The translations under genes were made by a program, and so were the position numbers. Positions 1 to 5,396 of a DNA stretch of 5,800 nucleotides are shown piece after piece. The notes under the pieces are model-generated. The model was given only the letters and a program-made list of their open reading frames with translations. It was not told the DNA's origin and did not search any database. Source of the DNA: Planctomycetota bacterium (GTDB lineage Bacteria; Planctomycetota; Phycisphaerae; Sedimentisphaerales; SG8-4). Numbering within the stretch: position 1 is the stretch's first letter; each line of letters starts with the position of its first letter. Where the stretch lies: assembly GCA_030607345.1 (NCBI GenBank), contig JAUWKC010000123.1, forward strand, positions 1 through 5,800, read 5' to 3'.

Positions 1-1132
1 ACAGCAATACAAACCTGTCGCAGGTCTTCATCTTCTCCGAGCTCGCCGCGCCGGCTCGGCGCCAAACCAACCTGAGCAGCCTGGCAACTATTGAGACGAG
101 GGCCAATAATATTGGAAGGAGCAACACTAAGTAGTACCTGAAAACCCTGTGGACGACTTGCTTTTTCTGTTCGGGCTTTAATATGTCCCAGCTTCCGGTA
201 ACATATCCGGGTAATATCTTTCGGAGCAGTCCCTCTTTCTTTGCCTGCTTCTGTTCGGGCACTTGCGGTTCTTCGGTGGCGGGTGTTTCGCTCCGGTTGG
301 CTTGACCCGCCCCACTAATAGCCGACACCACCGGCTTCCAGACGAATGAATACGGCAGGTAGCCCCGGCCGCCGCTTCCGAGCACCCATACATATATGGG
401 TGCTATCACGACCACCGCACCGGCGGCAAGCAGTCCTATATCTGTGAATGTCTGCTTCCAGGTTCTGTGCCTGAAAAACGGCTGGGCAACGAGGAACAGG
501 CCGACTGCCCCGACCGCCGAGACGCCCGTGGGCTTAAAAAGCGGCGCCCAGCTCAGCAGCGCCCCGGCCAGGGCTGCATAATACCACCGGCCACCAAGCT
601 GGCGCAAGACGAAGAAACTTACCCCCAGCATCATAAACGCAATCATATATTGCTCTTTGACATTGCCGAACTTGGCTATCAGCGGCGCCGACAGATAGCA
701 GGACGCGACAATTACTCCCACTGCCGCCGGCAGCATTCCAAAGAGCCTGCGCATCATTACGAACATCAGAACCAGTGCGCCGGCCTGGCAAATCATCTGG
801 ATTATCTCGGGCCCGGTTTCGTTGAATCCGAACAGCCAAACGCCCAGCATGTTAACCAGCAGCGTCCCGACCTGCGCGCTGGGTCTTTCGTCGACGCCGA
901 TAACCGCGCCCTCAAGAATGTGTTTGGCTGAGTAGACGTAGCCGCCGCTGTCATAAGGCCCCGGCGTATTGAACTCGATATACTTGCCCATCGTAAAGGG
1001 AATGCCCGCCAGAAGCGCGATAATCGCAAGAACAGCAAGTTTTTTCCCCTGCCCTTTTGGAGTATCTTTCGACTTTACATGTTGCTTTTGCCTGGCTTTG
1101 CGATGTCTGTCCCTGGGCGGAGCTTTGGTCAT
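1..1132 (-). CDS. GT-C fold (PMT/ArnT-like) membrane glycosyltransferase, 3' end beyond window
   Basis: The frame is open without a stop from ATG at 1132 to base 1, giving 377 codons of a partial gene. It begins 2 nt after the stop of the GT2 gene, and its ribosome site (GGAG, 1143-1140) lies inside that gene's last codons, so translation is probably coupled. The protein has a basic cytoplasmic N-terminus (residues 1-31), a first membrane helix at about 32-49, then a loop with PYDSGGYVYSAKHILEG (59-75) and DERPSAQ (81-87). This resembles the first periplasmic loop of PMT/ArnT-type enzymes, where an acidic residue is catalytic; D61 is the candidate here. Further hydrophobic segments follow at about 88-103, 110-127, 134-152, 162-177, 184-197, 205-219, 231-252 and 332-355, with a conserved-looking FKPTG at 199-203. 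A charged, Pro/Glu/Lys-rich stretch (about 275-330) interrupts the helices. The expected role is transfer of a sugar from a polyprenyl-phosphate carrier to an exported acceptor; donor and acceptor are unknown. Family assignment is by eye. Confidence 0.8.
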   Translation of the reverse strand, partial: MTKAPPRDRHRKARQKQHVKSKDTPKGQGKKLAVLAIIALLAGIPFTMGKYIEFNTPGPYDSGGYVYSAKHILEGAVIGVDERPSAQVGTLLVNMLGVWLFGFNETGPEIIQMICQAGALVLMFVMMRRLFGMLPAAVGVIVASCYLSAPLIAKFGNVKEQYMIAFMMLGVSFFVLRQLGGRWYYAALAGALLSWAPLFKPTGVSAVGAVGLFLVAQPFFRHRTWKQTFTDIGLLAAGAVVVIAPIYVWVLGSGGRGYLPYSFVWKPVVSAISGAGQANRSETPATEEPQVPEQKQAKKEGLLRKILPGYVTGSWDILKPEQKKQVVHRVFRYYLVLLLPILLALVSIVARLLRLVWRRAGAASSEKMKTCDRFVLL

Positions 1133-1134
1133 TT

Positions 1135-2106
1135 CTATTCTCCGGCTGACTCGTCCGATTCGAGAATCTCTCTGATAACGTATGTGGGACGATTCTGCGA
1201 TTCGTGGTAGGTCCGCACCACTAATTCCGCAATAAGACCCATCATAATAAACTGCAGGCTTATTACCAACAGAAGGATGGTGAGATACAAAAGGGCGTTT
1301 CCCGTCATATCGACGTCGCGCAGGATTTTCATCAGCACCACGGCGACACCGGAAGCGCCGCCCAATGCCAGTGCAATAAGCCCCCAGCCCCCAAACAACT
1401 GAATCGGCTTGGTTGAAAAACTGAGCAGGAACTTGACGGTTATAAGGTCCAGTATCACCTTCCAGGTGCGGCTTAGCCCATATTTTGCGATGCCCGCTGT
1501 CCTGGGCCTGTGATTCACCACTACCTCGGTGATTCCGGCGCCGGCCCAACTGGCCAGGGCCGGAATGAACCTGTGCATCTCGCCATACAGTTTTGTCTCA
1601 ACCAGTATCTCCCTGCGATACGCCTTCAGCGTACAGCCGAAGTCATGCAGCTTGACGCCCGTTATTCTTGCAATGAGCCAGTTAGCAACCTTCGAAGGCA
1701 CGAGCCTCGTCAGCGTGTGGTCGTGTCGCTTCTTTCTCCAGCCGCTCACAACATCATAACCCTCGTTTAGTTTCTTGACCATTTCAGGTATGTCGGCCGG
1801 GTCATTCTGCAGGTCGGCGTCGATTGCCACAATGATTTCGCCGCGCGCGTGCGCGAAGCCGGCGCTCAGGGCCGCGGTTTGCCCGAAGTTCTTGCGAAGG
1901 CGGACGACCCGCACTTTCGCATCCTGCTCCTGCAATTGGGTCAGTATCGCAAAACTGCCATCGGTGCTGCCGTCGTCAACAAATACTATCTCATAGCTGT
2001 ATTTGTTGCCCAGCGCCCGGTTTATTTGCTCATAAAGCGACGCTATATTATCTTGTTCGTTCAGCAGCGGCGTCACGACAGACAGTTCGATACTCTGTTT
2101 TTCCAT
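1135..2106 (-). CDS. GT2 polyprenyl-phosphate glycosyltransferase (DPM1/GtrB/ArnC-like)
   Basis: This 323-aa protein is a family 2 glycosyltransferase of the type that moves a sugar from a nucleotide donor to a polyprenyl phosphate on the cytoplasmic face of the membrane. Visible motifs are the N-terminal SVVTPLLNEQDNI (9-21), FVDDGSTDGS (42-51), RLRKNFGQTAALSAGF (69-84), the metal-binding DADLQNDP (96-103, D96 and D98), the DFGCTLKAYRRE segment (155-166) and NHRPRTAGIAKYGLSRTW (198-215). Two C-terminal membrane helices at about 237-261 and 271-297 match GtrB/ArnC-type enzymes, and the length is normal for them. The ATG at 2106 is preferred because GGAGA precedes it by 4 nt. A TTG at 2121 in the same frame would add five residues but has no ribosome site. 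The next gene starts 2 nt after the stop and encodes a GT-C enzyme, the usual partner that consumes such lipid-linked sugars. Sugar identity cannot be read from the sequence. Confidence 0.93.
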   Translation of the reverse strand: MEKQSIELSVVTPLLNEQDNIASLYEQINRALGNKYSYEIVFVDDGSTDGSFAILTQLQEQDAKVRVVRLRKNFGQTAALSAGFAHARGEIIVAIDADLQNDPADIPEMVKKLNEGYDVVSGWRKKRHDHTLTRLVPSKVANWLIARITGVKLHDFGCTLKAYRREILVETKLYGEMHRFIPALASWAGAGITEVVVNHRPRTAGIAKYGLSRTWKVILDLITVKFLLSFSTKPIQLFGGWGLIALALGGASGVAVVLMKILRDVDMTGNALLYLTILLLVISLQFIMMGLIAELVVRTYHESQNRPTYVIREILESDESAGE

Positions 2107-2110
2107 AATG

Positions 2111-2115
2111 TCTCC
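2111..2115 (-). promoter_or_regulatory. Ribosome binding site deciding the GT2 start
   Basis: On the minus strand this reads GGAGA, 4 nt before the ATG at 2106. The alternative in-frame TTG at 2121 lies upstream of it and has no purine-rich site in front. This supports the shorter 323-aa product. Confidence 0.75.
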
Positions 2116-2140
2116 ATGCAAAGTCTAATCGTCTGCCTAC

Positions 2141-2169
2141 ATATTACCGTTCGGGCCTTTGGTTTGCAA
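2141..2169 (-). promoter_or_regulatory. Putative sigma70-type promoter of the glycosyltransferase pair
   Basis: On the minus strand, TTGCAA (2169-2164) and TAATAT (2146-2141) are separated by exactly 17 nt. Each hexamer matches 4 of 6 consensus positions. Transcription would start near 2134, leaving a leader of about 28 nt before the ATG at 2106. No operator is evident. This is a pattern match only; the position directly upstream of the first gene of the pair is the main support. Confidence 0.45.
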
Positions 2170-2335
2170 GATTGGTGGTTTTTGGCCTGTCTATGGCCGG
2201 CACCTGCACTCGTCAGCTTCAGGACAGCACAAAAAGCTCGCCAATAGTATGAAACCTGGCCCGTTAAAACATCGGCTGCCAGAGCATATCCACTAAGCTA
2301 AAACCGCACCAGACATATCTGATTTTCGCAAAATA

Positions 2336-2403
2336 GCCCGTTTTGGCGGGAAAACGCAAATTGTCCCGCACGCAAACCCGGCTCGATAATGGGCAAAACG
2401 GGC
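2336..2403. repeat. Inverted repeat pair with nested hairpin
   Basis: GCCCGTTTTG at 2336-2345 and CAAAACGGGC at 2394-2403 are perfect reverse complements over 10 bp. A second perfect 6-bp hairpin, GCGGGA/TCCCGC (2346-2351 with 2364-2369, 12-nt loop), starts immediately inside the outer arm. Read on the minus strand, the outer stem is followed by TATTTT (2335-2330), so it could weakly terminate a minus-strand transcript. It could also be part of a structured RNA. The pairing is a direct string match; the function is unknown. Confidence 0.5.
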
Positions 2404-2441
2404 CCTCGCAATTGCTTTTCAATAAAGGTCGCGGGCTTTTT
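2402..2441 (+). terminator. Weak terminator-like hairpin with T run
   Basis: GCCC-T-CG (2402-2408) can pair with CG-C-GGGC (2430-2436), giving six pairs with one internal mismatch and a 21-nt loop, followed by TTTTT (2437-2441). The GC-rich base and T run look like an intrinsic terminator on the plus strand, but the loop is long and no upstream plus-strand gene is visible. If real, it implies a small transcript overlapping the inverted repeat at 2336-2403. Confidence 0.25.
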
Positions 2442-2548
2442 ATCGGACAGCCGGCTTCGCCTGGGTAAGCACTATCCTGGGCCAACGAGGGGCTCTATCC
2501 CGACAGTTACCTTGTCCGCCTTTTACTATGGGGGCCGGCAACCGCAAA

Positions 2549-2596
2549 AGATTTGGGCCAGCCGGCGTGCCGTGCTATTATTGCACTGGAAAATCT
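2549..2596. repeat. Imperfect hairpin abutting the rightward promoter
   Basis: AGATTT (2549-2554) pairs with AAATCT (2591-2596), and CCAG (2558-2561) with CTGG (2586-2589). An alternative inner pairing is GTGC with GCAC just before 2587. The hairpin ends one base before the -35 hexamer at 2598. It could end read-through transcripts or mark a protein site, but no T run follows and chance is possible. Confidence 0.25.
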
Positions 2597-2597
2597 C

Positions 2598-2626
2598 TTG
2601 CTCAAAACGCTTCTTTTTGTTATACT
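2598..2626 (+). promoter_or_regulatory. Extended -10 sigma70-type promoter of the DUF1573-cytochrome operon
   Basis: TTGCTC (2598-2603) is followed after exactly 17 nt by TATACT (2621-2626), a 5 of 6 match to the -10 consensus. TGT directly in front (2618-2620) makes it an extended -10 element. The predicted start, about 7 nt downstream, falls near 2633, where the leader's long stem begins. The leader before the first ATG would be about 160 nt. It is the strongest promoter-like signal in the window. Confidence 0.65.
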
Positions 2627-2632
2627 GGTAAG

Positions 2633-2793
2633 TCTTGTGTCAGGATAAAACAACACGCAAGGTTGTCTGAACTGCAAGTAATGCGAACCTTGCGACAATT
2701 CGGCACAGAACCTGACGCAAGAGATGCTAAGAGCTGTGTCGGGGGTAAGTGAACCAAAAGTGAAGGTAATAACGTCGATTAGGAGATAAAAGC
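2633..2793 (+). promoter_or_regulatory. Structured 5' leader (candidate cis-regulatory RNA)
   Basis: Bases 2633-2644 pair with 2711-2722 in a continuous 12-bp helix containing a single G-U pair. Inside it, CGCAAGGTT (2656-2664) and AACCTTGCG (2686-2694) form a perfect 9-bp helix with a 21-nt loop. A competing helix is possible between GCACAG (2703-2708) and CTGTGT (2734-2739), five Watson-Crick pairs plus one G-U, which would face the outer stem's 3' arm. A direct repeat AAGTGAA occurs at 2747-2753 and 2758-2764. The ribosome site AGGAGA (2781-2786) sits 7 nt before the ATG at 2794 and is not paired in this model. No poly-T follows, so control of translation or RNA stability is more likely than termination. 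I could not match it to a riboswitch class. Confidence 0.5.
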
Positions 2794-4011
2794 ATGAAAC
2801 GCAATTGCCTGATTTCAACTTTCGTTGTTATCGGATGTATCCTGTTGTTGCAGCTTGGCTGTCAGGAAGAAGAAAAAGTGACGACCTTTCCTGAGACCAA
2901 CCTTACAGGCCCGGGCGAACAGGTAATTCTTCCCCCGCTTGTTCCGGACCGTCCCCACGAGCAAATCCCAACTCCAGGCGAGCGGACAACCAGGCCGAAG
3001 GACCAGGGTGAACAGGTGATTCTTCCCCAGCCTGGTCCGGACAAGAATCGGCCGCAGGAGCAAACCACAACTCCGAATGAGCCCCAGCGAACCGGACCGA
3101 AGCTCACTTTTGAGAATACTGTTCACGATTTTGGTGAAATCGGCGCCGGGACAAAGAATACCTGTGAGTTTAAGTTTACCAACACCGGTGACGCATTGCT
3201 TAAGATAACTAAAATCCAGAGTACCTGCGGCTGTACCGTGCCAAAGCTGGCCAAGAAAGAATATGCACCGGGCGAGAGCGGTGCGATTAACGTGGTCTAC
3301 AACGCCGCCAGAGCTGGCGGCAAGGTGGGCAAAACCCTCTACGTCTCCAGTAACGACAAGGAGGACCCGAGGATTGCGCTGCACATAAAAGGTACTATCG
3401 TCACGAAGGTTCGTTATTCCCCGACCCGGCTGCGGCTTCTGCTCAAGGGCGAAAACGGCCAGGCAGGCCCGATTACGTTGACCAGCGCCGACAACAGACC
3501 GTTCTCGATAAAAAGCGTTACCGCTACCGGAAACTGGATAACAGTGGCGTTCGACCCTTCGGAAGAAAAGACCAGCTTTGTTCTGAAGCCACAAGTCGAC
3601 GTTGGGAAATTAGAAAAGAATATGAATGGGTCCGTCAGGATAGGCCTTTCCCATCCCAAGTGCAGGTCCATAAGCATTCCCTACAATGTGCTGCCGAGAT
3701 TTGAGGTCAAGCCTCGCTCTATTATGGTCAGCGACGCCAAGCCCGAAGAGCCGATAATCAGAAAAAATATATGGGTGCTCAACAACTACAACGAGGATTT
3801 CGAGATTGAAAAGACATCATCGCAAAAGGGCATTGTCAGGCTTCTCAAGCAGGAAAGAGTCGAGGAAAACAACGGTTACAAGCTCGAGCTTGAGATAACC
3901 CCGCCGGCCGTCGAGAACATAGGAAGAATGTTTTCGGATGCGTTCTACGTGCATATAAAAGGGGGCGAAAAACTCAGAATTAACTGTCGCGGCTTTTATT
4001 CGAGGAAGTAG
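2794..4011 (+). CDS. DUF1573 (Ig-like fold) exported lipoprotein
   Basis: The 405-aa protein starts at an ATG with AGGAGA 7 nt upstream. Residues 1-22 form a signal peptide (basic start, hydrophobic 6-21) ending in LGC with C23 as probable lipidated cysteine, although Q20 at position -3 is atypical for a lipobox. Residues 24-102 are a Pro/Gln/Glu-rich linker containing a duplicated unit (GEQVILP at 41 and 72). A DUF1573 domain follows at about 104-202, recognised by VHDFGEIGAGT (110-120), FTNTGDALLKI (128-138), STCGCT (143-148, C145/C147), YAPGESG (157-163) and LYVSSNDKEDPR (182-193). Two further beta-rich segments (about 203-300 and 301-405) look Ig-like but are not clearly assignable. It likely sits on the outer side of a membrane as a binding or scaffold protein; DUF1573 has no settled function. 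It is the first gene of the rightward operon, 38 nt before the cytochrome gene. Confidence 0.88.
   Translation: MKRNCLISTFVVIGCILLLQLGCQEEEKVTTFPETNLTGPGEQVILPPLVPDRPHEQIPTPGERTTRPKDQGEQVILPQPGPDKNRPQEQTTTPNEPQRTGPKLTFENTVHDFGEIGAGTKNTCEFKFTNTGDALLKITKIQSTCGCTVPKLAKKEYAPGESGAINVVYNAARAGGKVGKTLYVSSNDKEDPRIALHIKGTIVTKVRYSPTRLRLLLKGENGQAGPITLTSADNRPFSIKSVTATGNWITVAFDPSEEKTSFVLKPQVDVGKLEKNMNGSVRIGLSHPKCRSISIPYNVLPRFEVKPRSIMVSDAKPEEPIIRKNIWVLNNYNEDFEIEKTSSQKGIVRLLKQERVEENNGYKLELEITPPAVENIGRMFSDAFYVHIKGGEKLRINCRGFYSRK
2914..3099 (+). repeat. Tandem duplication of a 93-bp (31-codon) unit in the linker
   Basis: Two adjoining units begin at 2914 and 3007. Both start with GEQVILP and continue with a Pro-Asp segment and an EQ..TP motif. 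At the DNA level the first 21 bases differ at only two third-codon positions; the rest has drifted, with about one residue shifted. The duplicated part is the Pro-rich spacer between the lipid anchor and the DUF1573 domain, so copy number would set the distance of the domain from the membrane. Confidence 0.75.
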
Positions 4012-4049
4012 TAACAAGAAGCCGGCCTAATAGGTCAAACCGGAGTCTT

Positions 4050-5375
4050 ATGCGATTATTCAGTTGCATCTGCGTATTGCTGGTGGGGGCCTCCTGTATC
4101 TTGTGCGTATCGGCCAAACAGCCGCCGAAAACGGCCCCTGCCGCGAAAGCGTTCACTATATTCATTACCGGCAACGAACTCGGACGGATAAGCCCCTGCG
4201 GCTGCTCGGAGGGTCAGCTCGGAGGCTTTGAAAGGCGTGCGGCCGTCTTGAAAAGTGCCCCTTCTTCCAGACGTCTGATTATTGATACGGGCCGATTAGT
4301 GCAAGCTGACAATGAGCAGGCCCAAATCAAGTTTGAAGTGATAACCGAGGCTTTCCAGCGCCTCGAATATGATTTGGTTGCTTTTGCTCAGCAAGATATC
4401 GAAATGGCCCAAAGGCTTGGGATGCTGGAAAATATAGGCTCTGCTTATGAGGTTATAAGCTATCAAGATATAAGCGACGCGAATATTCCGCGCAAATTCA
4501 CCAAAGAGTTCTCACTGCCCGACAGGACCCTAAGCATAACAGTGGCGGCCTTTGACCCTCAATCGGTCCCTATCGAGCAGGCCGCGGAGCTCTTTGCCGC
4601 CCAATCCGACAAGCAGTCTGTCAACATCCTCCTTGCCGGTTCCTGCGACCAGCCTTCCATTGATTTGATTGCGAAGACAGGTGTTGTGGATTGTCTGATA
4701 TGCCCGCCGGAGTCGGATAAGCCCTCAGTTATCAGTGACCCCAACAACGACCTGCTGGTTATCTCGGAGCCTCGCTACGGCAAATATGTGGGCAGATTGG
4801 AGATTCGCTTCGACCAGGGCGCAAAAGAGCCGCAGCTTCGGTTTTCATTTGTGGAGATAAATGAGAAGCTGCCGACCGAGCAATCCCTTGTCGAGTTGTA
4901 CGATTCTTATCGGCATTTTGTAAAAGAAGCCAATCTTCTGGAAACACATCCGCGTTTCCCTTTGCCCAACGGCCTGCAGTATGTCGGCTCGGCTGCCTGC
5001 GCAAGATGTCACGAATCTGAATTTGCCAAGTTCAAGGCCAGGGCTCACGCCCACGCCTATTCGACGCTTGAGAAGGTTGGTTCCCAGTACGACCCCGAAT
5101 GCGTAGTTTGCCATGTGGTCGGCCTTGATTACGAAAGCGGCTTTGTTTCGGCCAAGAAGACGCCTCAGATGGAGAATGTCGGCTGTGAGATGTGCCACGG
5201 CCCCGGCTCGGCGCACATCGAAAGCTGGGGCGTTGAGCCGCCCGGTCAGCCCCGAAGCAATTGCCTCGACTGTCACACGCCGGAACAGAGCGCCAATTAC
5301 GCCGGAAATGAGCAGGATTATTTGCAGAAAATTCTCCACTGGACGGAACCAAACGCCCCCGGCAATGTCAAATAA
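4050..5375 (+). CDS. Exported fusion: degenerate metallophosphatase-like domain plus tetrahaem cytochrome c554-like domain
   Basis: The 441-aa protein starts 4 nt after GGAG (4042-4045), 38 nt behind the DUF1573 gene. A signal peptide spans about 1-22 (cleavage near VSA/K); C16 might instead be a weak lipobox cysteine. Residues 35-270 follow the layout of UshA/5'-nucleotidase-type metallophosphatases: FTIFITGNELGRISPCGC (35-52), LGGFERRAAVLK (57-68), LIIDTGRL (76-83), YDLVAFAQQD (107-116) and GKYVGRLEI (244-252). The metal ligands expected in that family are replaced: DxH by E43/G45, the DxGD aspartate by R82, NH by Q114/Q115, and GHxH by CPPE (218-221). Phosphatase activity is therefore unlikely. 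Residues 311-441 form a cytochrome c554-like module with four CxxCH haem sites at C317, C351, C379 and C405, plus H333/H335 as possible distal ligands. Haem attachment requires location outside the cytoplasm. The likely role is electron transfer; the partner is unknown. Confidence 0.88.
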   Translation: MRLFSCICVLLVGASCILCVSAKQPPKTAPAAKAFTIFITGNELGRISPCGCSEGQLGGFERRAAVLKSAPSSRRLIIDTGRLVQADNEQAQIKFEVITEAFQRLEYDLVAFAQQDIEMAQRLGMLENIGSAYEVISYQDISDANIPRKFTKEFSLPDRTLSITVAAFDPQSVPIEQAAELFAAQSDKQSVNILLAGSCDQPSIDLIAKTGVVDCLICPPESDKPSVISDPNNDLLVISEPRYGKYVGRLEIRFDQGAKEPQLRFSFVEINEKLPTEQSLVELYDSYRHFVKEANLLETHPRFPLPNGLQYVGSAACARCHESEFAKFKARAHAHAYSTLEKVGSQYDPECVVCHVVGLDYESGFVSAKKTPQMENVGCEMCHGPGSAHIESWGVEPPGQPRSNCLDCHTPEQSANYAGNEQDYLQKILHWTEPNAPGNVK

Positions 5376-5396
5376 ATAGCAGACCAGGAGACTGTC

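Larger units (their letters stand above)
2107..2793. other. Divergent intergenic region without a convincing protein gene
   Basis: These 687 bases separate the two divergent transcription units. Open frames inside it are short, lack ribosome sites and have no recognisable composition or motifs. It contains a promoter facing each way (2141-2169 minus, 2598-2626 plus) and a structured leader (2633-2793). Inverted repeats lie between: GCCCGTTTTG/CAAAACGGGC (2336-2345 with 2394-2403), GCGGGA/TCCCGC (2346-2351 with 2364-2369), CGGACA/TGTCCG (2444-2449 with 2513-2518) enclosing GGTAA/TTACC (2464-2468 with 2507-2511), and AGATTT/AAATCT (2549-2554 with 2591-2596). GCCGGC occurs at 2196, 2450, 2534 and 2561. 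Nothing clear is seen in 2170-2335. Confidence 0.7.

Noticed and set aside
467..931. Plus-strand open frame of 154 codons
   Set aside because: It is antisense to the GT-C gene, rich in Gln/His/Arg with no recognisable motif and no ribosome site.
178..1038. Several short minus-strand open frames (178-393, 534-839, 802-1038)
   Set aside because: They lie in other frames than the continuous frame from 1132 to base 1, which encodes a coherent multipass membrane protein.
2320..2405. Resemblance to the c-di-GMP-I (GEMM) riboswitch because of GCAAA and ACGCAAA segments
   Set aside because: The order of conserved blocks, the tetraloop receptor and the second helix do not fit, and no expression platform to a gene is visible. 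The matches are short enough to be chance.
2711..2740. GACGCAAG and GCTAAG in the leader as a GEMM-like core
   Set aside because: The bases are tied up in a different, longer helix, and the upstream half of the motif is absent.
2389..2752. Two overlapping plus-strand frames in the intergenic region (2389-2631 and 2528-2752)
   Set aside because: No ribosome sites, no motifs, and both cross the predicted promoter at 2598-2626.
2681..2752. Possible 23-codon leader peptide in the 5' leader
   Set aside because: It has an ATG and stop but no Shine-Dalgarno site, and its start lies in the hairpin loop. There is no run of regulatory codons.
2815..3594. Minus-strand open frame of 259 codons
   Set aside because: It is fully antisense to the DUF1573 gene, whose signal peptide and domain motifs are clear. 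The antisense protein shows no family features.
4845..5339. Minus-strand open frame of 164 codons
   Set aside because: It is antisense to the cytochrome domain with four CxxCH motifs and shows no independent support.
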